A DNA stretch of 58,066 nt. Origin: Gammaproteobacteria bacterium (GTDB lineage: Bacteria; Pseudomonadota; Gammaproteobacteria; JACCYU01). The DNA is taken from NCBI GenBank assembly GCA_013695765.1, contig JACCZW010000087.1, forward strand, positions 1-58,066. The letters run 5' to 3'. The notes under the pieces were generated by a model. It ran no database searches, was not told the DNA's origin, and worked only from the letters and a program-made list of their open reading frames with translations. The position numbers and the translations under genes were made by a program. Positions 17,819-27,093 of the stretch are shown here, in pieces (the first letter of the stretch is position 1; each line of letters opens with the position of its first letter).

Positions 17819-19612
17819 TTAATACGTCCGCGCCTTCAGCGCTATGCTCTCGATGTCGTCAGTGAGTGTATCCATGTGTACCGGCCGATATTCGAGCCGC
17901 ACTTCGCCGCCCTCGCCCACCCACGCCATACTGTGCTTCAGCCAGTTCTGGTCGTCGCGTTCCGGATAGTCCTCGCGCGCGTGGGCACCGCGACTCTCGG
18001 TGCGTTTGGCGGCGGAGGCCATCGTCACCAGCGCCTGCGCGATGAGATTCGAAAGCTCGAAAGTCTCGACCAGATCCGTATTCCAGATCATCGAGCGGTC
18101 GGTGACGCTGATGTCGTTGTTGAACGTCTCGACCAGCGCGCGAATCTTATCCGCGCCCTCATCCAGGGTCTCGGCGGTACGGAACACGGCGGCGTATTCC
18201 TGCATTGTTCTCTGCATCTGCAGGCGCAGTTGCGCGGTCGGCGTGCCACCTTTGGCGTGTCTCAATTCATCGAAGCGCGCGATCGCCGGCTCCGACAGAT
18301 GCGTCGGCAGCGGTCCCGACGGGTTACCGGGTTTGACCAGCTCGGCGCAACGCTTGGCCGCCGCGCGGCCGAATACGATGAGATCGAGCAGCGAATTGGA
18401 GCCCAGACGGTTCGCGCCGTGTACCGATACGCAGGCGCCCTCGCCGATCGCCATCAAGCCTGGCACCACGGTTTCCGGATTGCCGTCCTTGTGAGTCACG
18501 ACTTCCGCGAAGCGGTTGGTCGGCGTGCCGCCCATGTTGTAATGCACGGTCGGAATGACGGGGATCGGCTCCTTCGTCACGTCTACATTGGCGAAGGTTC
18601 TGGCTGTCTCGGCGATGCCCGGCAGTCGTTCGTGGATGATCGTCGGATCCAGATGCTCCAGATGCAGGTGCATGTAGTCCTTGTCGGGACCGAAACCGCG
18701 CCCCGCGCGTATTTCCATGGTGATACTGCGGGAAACGACATCGCGCGAAGCAAGATCCTTGGCGTTGGGCGCGTAGTTCGGCATGAACCGTTCGCCTTGC
18801 GCGTTTTTGAGGTATCCGCCCTCCCCGCGCGCGCCTTCCGTAATCAAACAGCCGGAACCATAAATGCCGGTGGGGTGAAACTGTACGAACTCCATATCCT
18901 GTAGCGGCAGGCCGGCGCGCAGCACCATGCCGTTGCCGTCGCCCGTGCAGGTGTGCGCGGAGGTACTGGAAAAATACGCACGGCCGTAACCGCCGGTGGC
19001 GAGCAGCACCATGCGCGCGCGGAAGCGATGCAGTTCGCCAGTGGACAAATCCCAGGCCAACACGCCGCGGCAGCGGCCTGCGTCGTCCATGATCAGATCG
19101 GTGGCGAAATACTCGATGTAGAACTCGGCCTGCTGCTTCAGTGACTGCTGATACAAGGTATGCAGAATCGAATGACCCGTGCGATCGGCGGCAGCGCAGG
19201 TGCGCTGCGCCGTGCCCTTGCCGTAATGCGTGGTCATGCCGCCGAACGGGCGCTGGTATATACGGCCGTCGTCGCGACGCGAGAACGGCACGCCGTAATG
19301 CTCCATTTCGACCACGGCCTGCATGGCATTCTTGCACATATATTCGATGGCGTCCTGATCGCCCAGCCAGTCCGAACCCTTGACGGTGTCGTACATGTGC
19401 CAGCGCCAGTCGTCCTCGCCCATGTTGCCCAGTGCCGCACTCATGCCGCCTTGCGCGGCGACCGTGTGACTGCGGGTCGGGAATACCTTGGTGACACACG
19501 CGGTTGTCAAACCTTCCGCAGCGATGCCTAAAGTCGCGCGCAGTCCCGCGCCGCCCGCGCCGACGACAATGACGTCGTAGGCATGATCGATTACTTTGTA
19601 GGCGTCACTCAT
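17819..19612 (-). CDS. sdhA: Succinate dehydrogenase flavoprotein subunit
   Basis: A 597-residue flavoprotein that oxidises succinate to fumarate. The dinucleotide fold is [13 protein letters not shown] near residues 14-26. The covalent-FAD histidine is in [10 protein letters not shown]. Substrate-site segments are [21 protein letters not shown] and [19 protein letters not shown]. The start is ATG 19612, overlapping the sdhD stop as ATGA; the open frame continues 34 codons upstream only as a shadow of sdhD. Confidence 0.97.
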   Translation of the reverse strand: MSDAYKVIDHAYDVIVVGAGGAGLRATLGIAAEGLTTACVTKVFPTRSHTVAAQGGMSAALGNMGEDDWRWHMYDTVKGSDWLGDQDAIEYMCKNAMQAVVEMEHYGVPFSRRDDGRIYQRPFGGMTTHYGKGTAQRTCAAADRTGHSILHTLYQQSLKQQAEFYIEYFATDLIMDDAGRCRGVLAWDLSTGELHRFRARMVLLATGGYGRAYFSSTSAHTCTGDGNGMVLRAGLPLQDMEFVQFHPTGIYGSGCLITEGARGEGGYLKNAQGERFMPNYAPNAKDLASRDVVSRSITMEIRAGRGFGPDKDYMHLHLEHLDPTIIHERLPGIAETARTFANVDVTKEPIPVIPTVHYNMGGTPTNRFAEVVTHKDGNPETVVPGLMAIGEGACVSVHGANRLGSNSLLDLIVFGRAAAKRCAELVKPGNPSGPLPTHLSEPAIARFDELRHAKGGTPTAQLRLQMQRTMQEYAAVFRTAETLDEGADKIRALVETFNNDISVTDRSMIWNTDLVETFELSNLIAQALVTMASAAKRTESRGAHAREDYPERDDQNWLKHSMAWVGEGGEVRLEYRPVHMDTLTDDIESIALKARTY

Positions 19613-19998
19613 GCGCCGGCACCCAACGCAATCTTCAACACCGCCACCACGCCCAGCACCGACAGAAAGACGCAGAAAAAATTCATCGTCAGGATACCGG
19701 CAAGCTTCACCCATTCAACGTGCACGTAATCCTCGATGATCACGCGCAACCCCAGTTGCAGATGGTAGAAGAGCGTTACCAGCAGGAGGATCAGCAGCAC
19801 GGTCACGATCGGTGATTGCACCCACTCGACAAACGCCGCGTAATGCATGTCGCCGAACGATGCGACCGAAAAGGCGAACCACAGCATCAGCGGGATCAAC
19901 GCAACCGAGGTCACGCGCTGCAGCCACCAGTGCGAAAAGCCGGATTTCGCCGCGCCCAGACCGCGCGCAGTGCTTAACGGTGTGCGCAGCGTCATCAT
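19609..19998 (-). CDS. sdhD: Succinate dehydrogenase membrane anchor subunit
   Basis: A 129-residue protein with three membrane helices. The [20 protein letters not shown] start is typical of proteobacterial SdhD, and [16 protein letters not shown] contains the haem/quinone-side His and the conserved DYVH. The start ATG 19998 overlaps the sdhC stop, and its own stop overlaps the sdhA start. Both junctions are four-base ATGA overlaps. Confidence 0.94.
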   Translation of the reverse strand: MMTLRTPLSTARGLGAAKSGFSHWWLQRVTSVALIPLMLWFAFSVASFGDMHYAAFVEWVQSPIVTVLLILLLVTLFYHLQLGLRVIIEDYVHVEWVKLAGILTMNFFCVFLSVLGVVAVLKIALGAGA

Positions 19999-20390
19999 GC
20001 GCCCCAGCGCGTGGCAATCACCACGATCCACAACAACAGAGTGAGGCCGGCCGCTGCACCCAGCGCGATCATGGCCGTATAGTGCGTGGTGGCATAGTCG
20101 AAACCGTAGCCCATATCCCAGGCCAGATGCCGGATGCCATTGCAGAAGTGGAAAAACAAGGCAAAGGTAAATGCGAAGGAAAGCAACTGTCCGTACCATG
20201 CGGCCACGTGACCGTGCACGCCAGCGTAGGCATCCGGCCCGGCCGCGGCCGCCGCCACCAGCAACACGAACACGAACGCGCCAAAACCTAGTAATACGCC
20301 GGTGATGCGATGCGAAATCGATAATACGACGGTCAGCGGCAGCCTGTAGATCTGCAAATGCGGTGACAGGGGACGCGACTCTGTTGCCAT
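19995..20390 (-). CDS. sdhC: Succinate dehydrogenase cytochrome b556 subunit
   Basis: A 131-residue three-helix subunit that heads the operon. RPLSPHLQIYRLPLT and SISHRITGVLLG are family signatures; the latter carries the quinone-site Ser/Arg. The haem-ligand His is in FHFCNGIRHLAWD. The sdhCDAB order is the standard gammaproteobacterial one. Confidence 0.96.
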   Translation of the reverse strand: MATESRPLSPHLQIYRLPLTVVLSISHRITGVLLGFGAFVFVLLVAAAAAGPDAYAGVHGHVAAWYGQLLSFAFTFALFFHFCNGIRHLAWDMGYGFDYATTHYTAMIALGAAAGLTLLLWIVVIATRWGA

Positions 20391-20692
20391 ACAAACCCTC
20401 CGAATCGTTTAGCCTGAATTTTTTTACTGCTTGGTTTTTGATGCCTGGCTCACGCCGGGCGTCGTGATCGTGATTCGCGCATCGTTGGTGATTCGCCACA
20501 ATGGGGAGTCGCGGGTGGATCAAATACCCACTGGCCCGGCAAGATGGCGAAATTACGTGAAAACGGCGCCCGGCACAATAGTCAGTCATACAGGCAATGA
20601 GACACGCAGGCGGCGACGTGAATTTGCGCACGCCCGCGAGATGTAGTCCACTGGTCATACTAGCCCCATCGCGGCAGTCCGACATCGAGCAC
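20391..20692. other. Intergenic region between sdhC and FeS-photolyase homologue
   Basis: About 300 bases hold the divergent promoters of the sdh operon and of the photolyase-like gene. An A/T-rich tract (TGAATTTTTTTACTGC) lies near the sdhC start. Short open frames here show no protein-like pattern. No clear operator was found. Confidence 0.5.
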
Positions 20693-22278
20693 ATGAAATC
20701 CACGCAAAACTCCCGACCGCGACATCTGGTGCTGGTGCTGGGCGATCAGCTCAACCGCGAAGGTGCCGCATTTGACGATTTGGATGTCGATCGCGACGCG
20801 GTGTGGATGGCGGAAGTCGAGGAAGAGATCTCCCACGTGTGGTGCCACAAACTTCGCATCGCGCTTTTTTTGTCGGCGATGCGACATTTCCGTGATGAAC
20901 TCACTGCCGATGGCGTCAAGGTTCATTACACAGCGTTGACGCAGGATCCTTCCGCCGATCGCGGCGCCGACCACGCCGGCGTCCTAACCGCGGACGTGCG
21001 CGCATTGCGGCCTTCGAAACTGATCGTGACACAACCGGGCGACTACCGCGTGCTGGCGATGCTGCGCGACGCGGCCCGGGATCTGAACATCGAACTGGAG
21101 GTGCGCGAGGACCGACATTTTTACGCGCGCCTCGATGAATTCAATACCTGGGCCGACGGTAGAAACGGCTTGCTCATGGAAGCCTTTTACCGTCGCATGC
21201 GTAAGCAGCACGGGATTCTGCTGGAGCCGGACGGCGGACCGGTGGGCGGTAAGTGGAATTACGACCAGGCCAACCGCGAAAGCTTTAAGAAAGCCGGGCC
21301 AGTCAAGGGTAAAACGCCGCGCAAGTTCAAGCCCGATGCGCTCACCGATGACGTGCTGGCGCTCGTGCGCGCGCGGTTCACCGCGCATCCGGGCAGCCTC
21401 GAACACTTCGACCTGCCGGTAACGCGCGATCAAGCGCGTTTATTATTGCGTGACTTTATCCGCCACCGGCTCGCAGCGTTCGGCGCCTATCAGGACGCAA
21501 TGTGGAGCGACGAGACGTTTTTGAATCACTCGCGACTGTCGGCCGCACTGAACCTGAAATTTCTCGATCCACGCGAGTGTGTCGATGCGGCGATCGAGGC
21601 CTATCACGACGGCGACGCGCCACTCAACAGCGTCGAGGGTTTCGTGCGGCAGCTTCTAGGCTGGCGCGAATTCGTGCGCGGCGTTTACTGGCGTCACATG
21701 CCGGATTACGCGGCGCGCAACGCGCTGGATTGCGACGTGGAGCGGGACGTGCCCGCGTTCTACTGGGACGGCGAGACGGACATGCGGTGTGTGGGTCACG
21801 CGATGCGCGCGCTCATCGATCATGGTTATGCACACCACATCCAGCGCCTGATGGTGCTGGGCCTGTTTGCGCAACTGAGCGGTGTGCATCCGCGCCGCTT
21901 TCACAAATGGCACATGGCCATGTACCTGGATGCCATCGACTGGGTATCGCTGCCCAACGCGCTGGGCATGAGCCAGTATGGCGACGGCGGACTGGTCGGC
22001 ACCAAACCTTACTGCGCCAGCGGCAACTACATCAACCGCATGAGTAATTACTGCGGGGAGTGCCGCTACGATTACCGGCAGGCCAGCGGCGAGCGCGCAT
22101 GCCCGTTCACGACCTTTTTTGGGATTTTCTGGACCGCCATTGTCAAGCTTTTACACACAACGCACGGCTCAAGTTTCAGATGAAAAATCTGGAGCGGAAA
22201 AGCGATTCGCAGCTCGATTTGATCCGCGCACGGGCGCGGCAACTTGCGACCCGCATCGCGTCTGGCGAACGGATATAA
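20693..22278 (+). CDS. FeS-containing (6-4) photolyase / cryptochrome-related protein (FeS-BCP), one-base frameshift near the 3' end
   Basis: The long frame ends at 22183, but the true C-terminus continues in the next frame to 22278. The N-terminus [17 protein letters not shown] and [17 protein letters not shown] are signatures of bacterial (6-4)-type photolyases (Agrobacterium PhrB group). Four cysteines for a [4Fe-4S] cluster are at 366, 454, 457 and 470. The intervals of 88, 3 and 13 equal those I recall for PhrB (350/438/441/454). Adding one T to the six-T run at 22115-22120 restores [15 protein letters not shown] and a normal helical tail ([11 protein letters not shown]). The break is therefore a homopolymer slip, biological or technical. 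The start is ATG 20693. Confidence 0.9.
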
Positions 22279-22431
22279 CGTCGAGGCTAGTACCGCCACC
22301 ACATCGATCCGTAAACTTTGCGACGTCGTTACATTCGCCTCTCAACATGTGCGCGAGGCAGGCCGACCACTGTTGCGAGTGGCGACGCAAGCACCGCAGA
22401 CTTTATTCATACCGACAATGGGAGCCATTGC

Positions 22432-22656
22432 TTGAAAACCGTGGACCTGATTACATTCATATTGATTATCATCGGGGCCCTTATCTGGGGCTCGGTGGGG
22501 GTGTTCGACTTCAATCCGGTTGCCATCGCGTTTGGACCGGCGCATCCGGCCACGCGGGGGATCTATATCCTGGTGGGCTTGAGCGCCGTATACCATGTGA
22601 TCGCGCTCAAGGCGATTCAACAGCGCCGGCGTCCGCGGGCCAGCCGCACGCTATAG
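22432..22656 (+). CDS. DUF378 (YuzA-like) small membrane protein
   Basis: A 74-residue protein with two membrane helices. The opening KTVDLITFILIIIGALIWG and the following VFDFNPVAIAFG match the DUF378 pattern (usually K-x-DxIA...GGLNWGLVG.FxFDLV). The second helix is RGIYILVGLSAVYHVIAL. The start is taken as TTG 22432, with a GGAG seven bases upstream; GTG 22441 is possible. Function is unknown. The gene converges with the uracil-DNA glycosylase, leaving two bases between stops. Confidence 0.8.
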   Translation: MKTVDLITFILIIIGALIWGSVGVFDFNPVAIAFGPAHPATRGIYILVGLSAVYHVIALKAIQQRRRPRASRTL

Positions 22657-22658
22657 TT

Positions 22659-23369
22659 TTAGTCCGCGGGCTCCACACCCATGGTCACTAGCGCCTGCTC
22701 GGCTGCCCGGCCCCAGCCCCGGTTGGCGGCCGGGTTGGCGGGACTCGGATGCGGTATAACGCCGACCTTGCGATCACCCGCCACCTGCCTGGCACGTTCC
22801 GCGGCGAAATGGCCGATCCCGATCACATGCCGCGGGGACAGCCACGCAACTGTGCGTGCCAGCGCGCAATCGCATATATCGAACAGCGGTTTTCTTTCCG
22901 CGCGCGGGAGTTTGTCCGGCGTACGGTTTCTGCCGCTCGCCTCGAGAAAAGCCAGCGGGCAATAGTTCAACACGAAATACCGCGCGAAGAATTCATCGGC
23001 CGTGCCGTAACGCTGTTGCGCCCAGCCCCACAGCCGCTGACCGCTGACCTCACCGCGCGTGCAATTAAATCCCAGCACCGGCCGCGCGGGATGCTGCGAC
23101 CGTGGCTGTTCCACCGCGCCGACGATGCCTAGCCAGTCGCGCACCATGCTCGCATCGCCGAACGGAATGCCAGTCTGCATCATCCCCCATGGCCCTGGGT
23201 TTATGCCGATCAGCACGGCTGCGCGCGGCTGCGCGCCGAAACGCTCCAGATAGATCCTGTAATTATTCCAGGCGTATTCCAGCGGACTGTAAACATAGTC
23301 CACTGGTGCTGCGAAACGCAGGTCGCGCAACTCGCGTCGCAGCGTGCGGGCGGTTTCGATCAGGTCCAT
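22659..23369 (-). CDS. SMUG1-like uracil-DNA glycosylase family protein
   Basis: A 236-residue UDG-fold protein. The catalytic loop is GINPGPWGMMQTGIPFGD; Asn of motif A with Pro-Gly-Pro is the SMUG1 form. Motif B near the C-terminus is IPHPSPANPAANRGW with the expected HPSPxNP. The start is ATG 23369 (MDLIETAR), because the frame upstream has no similarity. SMUG1 enzymes excise uracil and oxidised pyrimidines from DNA. Its position near two photolyases fits a DNA-repair neighbourhood. Confidence 0.9.
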   Translation of the reverse strand: MDLIETARTLRRELRDLRFAAPVDYVYSPLEYAWNNYRIYLERFGAQPRAAVLIGINPGPWGMMQTGIPFGDASMVRDWLGIVGAVEQPRSQHPARPVLGFNCTRGEVSGQRLWGWAQQRYGTADEFFARYFVLNYCPLAFLEASGRNRTPDKLPRAERKPLFDICDCALARTVAWLSPRHVIGIGHFAAERARQVAGDRKVGVIPHPSPANPAANRGWGRAAEQALVTMGVEPAD

Positions 23370-23617
23370 AACTTTAACGATGCGCGTGCGCGCGGCGGGT
23401 CGATATGCCGACCGCCGGCAATGTAACGTAATGGTCATGTTATCATCGAACACATGGTATGGTGTCTTGCGTAGTCGCGACCACAGAAACGCGGCATGAA
23501 AACATTAGCCCTGCGTAATTAGGGAATGGCATTTGCATGAAATGAAGGCCGTGTTGGTGCTAAATATAAAAACATGAACAAAGCTACTGGCTTAATGCCG
23601 CATCTTCGCAAACTGTA

Positions 23618-24949
23618 ATGCGCGCGCTGGTGCTGACATCTCAACTGGGTAACGGCCACACCCGTGCGGCCGAAGCCGTCGAAGCGGCGCTGGTTCGTAA
23701 AGATCCGCAAACGCGCATCCACAGGCTCGACCTGTGGACCTTAATGGACGCGAAGGTCGCCAAAGCCCTGAAAGACGGTTATTTGCAGATCGCCACCGAA
23801 CATCCCGAGATCTATGACCAGCTTTACCACGCGCGCACCAAGCAACAACTGCTGGGCAAGGAGCCGCTGCCGCCTTCGTTTGCGGAAGTGCTGGACAAAC
23901 TGGTCACCCGCTGGTTTCCGAAACGCTGGTTCGCGCCCCGTACCCGCAACATCGACCAGGCCGTGCTGGTGACCTTGCTGGATATGCTGACCGGCCGCGT
24001 ATCGTCGGTGCCGGACACACTCATCCGCAGTGGCCTGCTTTTATGGATAAGATCGTTGCTGTTACGCCGTCTGAAAACCGAACTGGCCCGCTTCGAGCCC
24101 GATATCGTCATCGCCACCCAGGTGTATCTGGCCGCGCTAATGATGGTCGTCAAGCGTCGCGGCGATTTTATCGACACCCCCACTCTGGGCGTGTTGACGG
24201 ACTACGGCGTCCATGAATTCTGGTTGCAGTTCGGCACGTCCGGCCATTATTGCGTGGCGACCGATGCTATCGCCCGGGAGCTGCGCACGCGCGGGGTAGC
24301 ACCTGAGCGCGTATATGCGACCGGTATTCCGTTGATGCCCGAATTCAACCATCCGCCTTCGCAGATGGAAGCGCGCCAGCGCTTCGGGCTGAACCCTGAT
24401 GCGCGCGTGGTGCTGGTAACCGGTGGCTGGTTCGGCATCGGCGTTAACGAGGCCGTGAAAGGTCTGATGGACTGCGCGCTGGATGCGCAGGTCATGGTCA
24501 CCATCGGTCGCGCCAAAGCCGGCGACGTACGTAAACTCAGGCAACTGGCGAAGTGTTACGGAGGGCGGCTACGCCTGATCGAATGGTCGGACGAGATGCC
24601 CATGTTGCTGCGCGCCGCCGACGTGGTGGTGGGCAAGCCGGGCGGCCTGTCGGTTGCCGAGGCGCTGGCCTGTGGCCGTCCGTTTTTCGCAACCACCTCA
24701 CTGGGCGGTCAGGAAGGCTTCAATCTGCAATTTCTGGAGCAACATGGCGTTGGCCGGCAGGTTGCATTGGAAGAACTGTTCGATGCGCTTTACGGCTTGC
24801 TCAGTTCACCGCGGAAGCTAATCCGCGCACAGGACCAAGCATGGAAGCTCGGCCGACGGGATGGCGCTGAACAAATTGCGGCGCTGGCCGTCACGCACGC
24901 GCGGCCCAGGGGCGAAGCCGGCAAGCAGTGGGCGGCGCAAACACTCTAG
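23618..24949 (+). CDS. Glycolipid-type glycosyltransferase, MGDG synthase/YkoN family (GT28)
   Basis: A 443-residue two-domain GT-B enzyme. The N-terminal domain opens with LTSQLGNGHTRAAEAVEAAL, the GNGH-type phosphate loop of MurG/MGDG synthase relatives, and carries the diacylglycerol-binding-type long loop (WTLMDAKVAKALKDGYL). The C-terminal nucleotide-sugar domain has LVTGGWFGIGVNEAVKGL and KPGGLSVAEALACGRP. The family transfers hexose to diacylglycerol. It is the first gene of a three-gene run with the YkoP-like and deacetylase genes, overlapping the next gene by 22 bases, so an operon is likely. Confidence 0.85.
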   Translation: MRALVLTSQLGNGHTRAAEAVEAALVRKDPQTRIHRLDLWTLMDAKVAKALKDGYLQIATEHPEIYDQLYHARTKQQLLGKEPLPPSFAEVLDKLVTRWFPKRWFAPRTRNIDQAVLVTLLDMLTGRVSSVPDTLIRSGLLLWIRSLLLRRLKTELARFEPDIVIATQVYLAALMMVVKRRGDFIDTPTLGVLTDYGVHEFWLQFGTSGHYCVATDAIARELRTRGVAPERVYATGIPLMPEFNHPPSQMEARQRFGLNPDARVVLVTGGWFGIGVNEAVKGLMDCALDAQVMVTIGRAKAGDVRKLRQLAKCYGGRLRLIEWSDEMPMLLRAADVVVGKPGGLSVAEALACGRPFFATTSLGGQEGFNLQFLEQHGVGRQVALEELFDALYGLLSSPRKLIRAQDQAWKLGRRDGAEQIAALAVTHARPRGEAGKQWAAQTL

Positions 24950-25551
24950 TTGCAAAGCTCCTCTGGCGCGCGGTGCATGGCGGGTACCTGCTGCAGGAGC
25001 GGCTTTACCGGCGGGTGTTCGGGCTGCGCGCCGTCGGCGAACTTATCTATCTCGGCCGCACCCGTTATCGGGGCGCAACAAGACTGCTCTCGGACGACAC
25101 GCGCATTGCCCCCGGCGATGCACTGGGCGTGATACATTTCGACAACCTGCGGCTCGCGGCCATCGAGGTTGAGCCGGGTAACCCGAGACATCGCGAGGTC
25201 GTATTCCTGCGGCTGTTGCGCAACTCGCTGTCGGCGCTGGCGCAAAAGGTGTGCGCTGACTCCGAGCTTGCGGACTTAACGACTTTCAGGGGCATTACCT
25301 GGATGCCGGCTCGTGGCCGCCATTTAGGCTTCGAAACCGAACCGATGCCACCGGGCTTACGCACGCGCTGGCTTAAGCTGCACTTCTGCCTCATGCTTTA
25401 TGCGTTCTATCCCGAGGCGACCCGCCCGGCAGGTGATCTCAAACCCTACGTTTACTGGCTGACCCGCCGACAGCTTCTGCAGCACTTTGCGCCCCCCGAT
25501 CAACGTCGAAGAGTAACGTCGAACACTGATGCAGAGGTCGCCACGCGCTAA
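24928..25551 (+). CDS. YkoP-like domain protein
   Basis: A 207-residue soluble protein with GTG start inside the 3' end of the glycosyltransferase gene. Features of the YkoP type are the basic helix LLWRAVHGGYLLQERLYRRVFG, then GDALGVIHFDNLRLAAIE and the Trp/Tyr-rich FRGITWMPARGRHLGFETE near residue 125. Such proteins occur next to GT28 glycosyltransferases and polysaccharide deacetylases (ykoN-ykoP in Bacillus), as here; the biochemical role is unknown. A hydrophobic segment is lacking, so it probably acts as a cytosolic partner. Confidence 0.72.
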   Translation: MGGANTLVAKLLWRAVHGGYLLQERLYRRVFGLRAVGELIYLGRTRYRGATRLLSDDTRIAPGDALGVIHFDNLRLAAIEVEPGNPRHREVVFLRLLRNSLSALAQKVCADSELADLTTFRGITWMPARGRHLGFETEPMPPGLRTRWLKLHFCLMLYAFYPEATRPAGDLKPYVYWLTRRQLLQHFAPPDQRRRVTSNTDAEVATR

Positions 25552-26221
25552 CATCATCCGGCATCTGTCCGCGCAAAGTTCGCAGACACATCTGACGTTC
25601 GACGACGGCCCGCACCCGGAGTACACGCCGCGCGTGCTCGATGTGCTGGCGGCAGCCGGTACGCACGCCACCTTCTTTATGGTCGGGATCGCGGCTGAGG
25701 GTCACGCCGCGTTGACTCGGCGGGTGCTCGCCGATGGGCATGAGGTGGGCAATCATACCTGGAGCCATCCGCATCCCGGCCTGCTGCGCGCGGCCGTCGC
25801 ACGCCACGAGGTCACCGCCGGCAGCATCGCGATCGCGAACGTGATCGGTGCGCGGCCGCGGTATTTCCGGCCGCCGTACGGGCGCATGCGACGTTGCATG
25901 ACTGAAGCCGCGGCGGAGCAGGGTCAGTCCGTGGTGCTGTGGAGTTTGAGCGGCAAGGACTGGGGACCACTGGGCCGTGCGCGCTGGATTGCGGAAAGAC
26001 TATCGCGCGCCCGCGCGGGCGACATCGTGCTGTTGCATGACGCCCCTTGGCGCTACAACCGTCCGTGGGAGACGCTCAAGGTATTGACCGCGTTTCTCTC
26101 GCGGCTTAAACAGGACGGCCTGTCGTCCGAAGCGCTGACACGTGACGTGATCAGTGAGCGTCCGGTGCACTCGGCCCCGGCAGACCCCCAACCCAGTGAA
26201 CCGCCCGCGATGCGCCCATGA
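25529..26221 (+). CDS. Polysaccharide deacetylase (NodB homology, CE4)
   Basis: A 230-residue catalytic domain without an obvious signal peptide. All five NodB motifs are present: TFDDGPHP, HTWSH, RPPYG, the Asp-Trp of GKDWGP, and IVLLHD. These supply the metal triad Asp-His-His and the catalytic base and acid. The family removes N-acetyl groups from chitin-like or peptidoglycan-like glycans; the substrate is not determinable. Its start overlaps the YkoP-like gene by 23 bases. Since it lacks an export signal, it may act on a cytoplasmic lipid-linked intermediate. Confidence 0.88.
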   Translation: MQRSPRANIIRHLSAQSSQTHLTFDDGPHPEYTPRVLDVLAAAGTHATFFMVGIAAEGHAALTRRVLADGHEVGNHTWSHPHPGLLRAAVARHEVTAGSIAIANVIGARPRYFRPPYGRMRRCMTEAAAEQGQSVVLWSLSGKDWGPLGRARWIAERLSRARAGDIVLLHDAPWRYNRPWETLKVLTAFLSRLKQDGLSSEALTRDVISERPVHSAPADPQPSEPPAMRP

Positions 26222-26296
26222 TATCCGCCGCCGGAGCGAAGAGCGGAACCATTTTCGCGCGCTCGACGGCATGGCCGCCCTGACCGGTTTAAGTCC

Positions 26297-26774
26297 CTAT
26301 TGAACCGGCAACTGACGCGGTTGGGGTAGTTGCCCGTCTGCAGGGCGGCCCGGCTGTTCCCAGTACGGCGTAAGCCCGAACGCGGCGTGCAGCTTCGCAC
26401 CCCAGTTCCGCTGGCGCCGGCACCGGATAGAGACGCCTGTCCTCGGCGTCGAGAGCCTTCCGGGACAGAAGAATGTAACTCACTTGGCCACCTTCCCGAT
26501 CCACGACGGTCACCGCATCGACCACTTTGCCCAGACGTTCGCCGGCATTGTTTTCGGCCGGCAGGCCGATTAGCGCACCGGCATTGCCTAGCTGCGGCGC
26601 CGCCGGCGCTGTGTCACCGGCAGTTTGGGCCAGCGCCGCTTGTGTACCGGGCGTTACCAGCAGGACGCAGACCAGTGCGGACCACCTTGTCGCGGGTATC
26701 AGCGCCTGGCGCGCCACGCAGTACAACGCCGCGCGCGCCACAGAGTCATTTGGTAAACCTGGTGTCATTTCCAT
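26297..26774 (-). pseudogene. PRC-barrel-like exported protein, probable frameshift at C-terminus
   Basis: The frame starting at ATG 26774 (GAGAGGGGG upstream) encodes a long, atypical export signal ending LVTPGTQAALAQ. A PRC-barrel-like unit follows: LIGLPAENNAGERLGKVVDA, then VSYILLSRK and LYPVPAPA. After that the frame runs on into unlike sequence and stops at 26289. A shift by one base near 26395-26405 gives NWGAKLHAAFGLTPYWEQPG, a sensible tail closing at TAG 26297. PRC-barrels bind RNA or partner proteins; exported forms are uncharacterised stress proteins. I judge the shift likely but not proven. Confidence 0.55.
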
Positions 26775-27093
26775 ATCCCCCTCTCGATCCCGGTATTTGG
26801 CATCATCACCCTTATTGTACAAGAATTCCTGTACTCGAAATTCTACCGCGCGTTATGGTTCGTGCCGCCATATCTGTCGCGCGCGTTGCGTCGACATCAT
26901 CGCATCGCCGTGTGCAGCCGGGAACACCGCTTCACTCAAGGCGTTGACCGATGGATCGGAACTAATACAACGACAGGTGAGGCGGGGCGTTAAGCAGAAG
27001 CCGCGGGCCACAACGAATTTCAACGGTCGTCACGAGGCGCATGGGCGCAAGAGGTTGTTCATTCAGGAGGGCGACAGCACTTAGATCCCGTGA
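26775..27093. other. Intergenic region without recognisable gene
   Basis: About 320 bases separate the PRC-barrel gene from the extended end of the beta-helix gene. Frames here lack protein-like composition. The 26820-26850 part holds an A/T-rich stretch that may carry the promoter of the PRC-barrel gene. Confidence 0.4.

Noticed and set aside
18324-19499. 391-codon frame within sdhA on the same strand
   Set aside because: His/Arg-rich shadow in a different frame of a strongly conserved gene.
22060-22278. Independent 72-codon gene after the FeS-photolyase
   Set aside because: Its sequence from WDFLDRH onward is the missing tail of the photolyase, not a separate protein.
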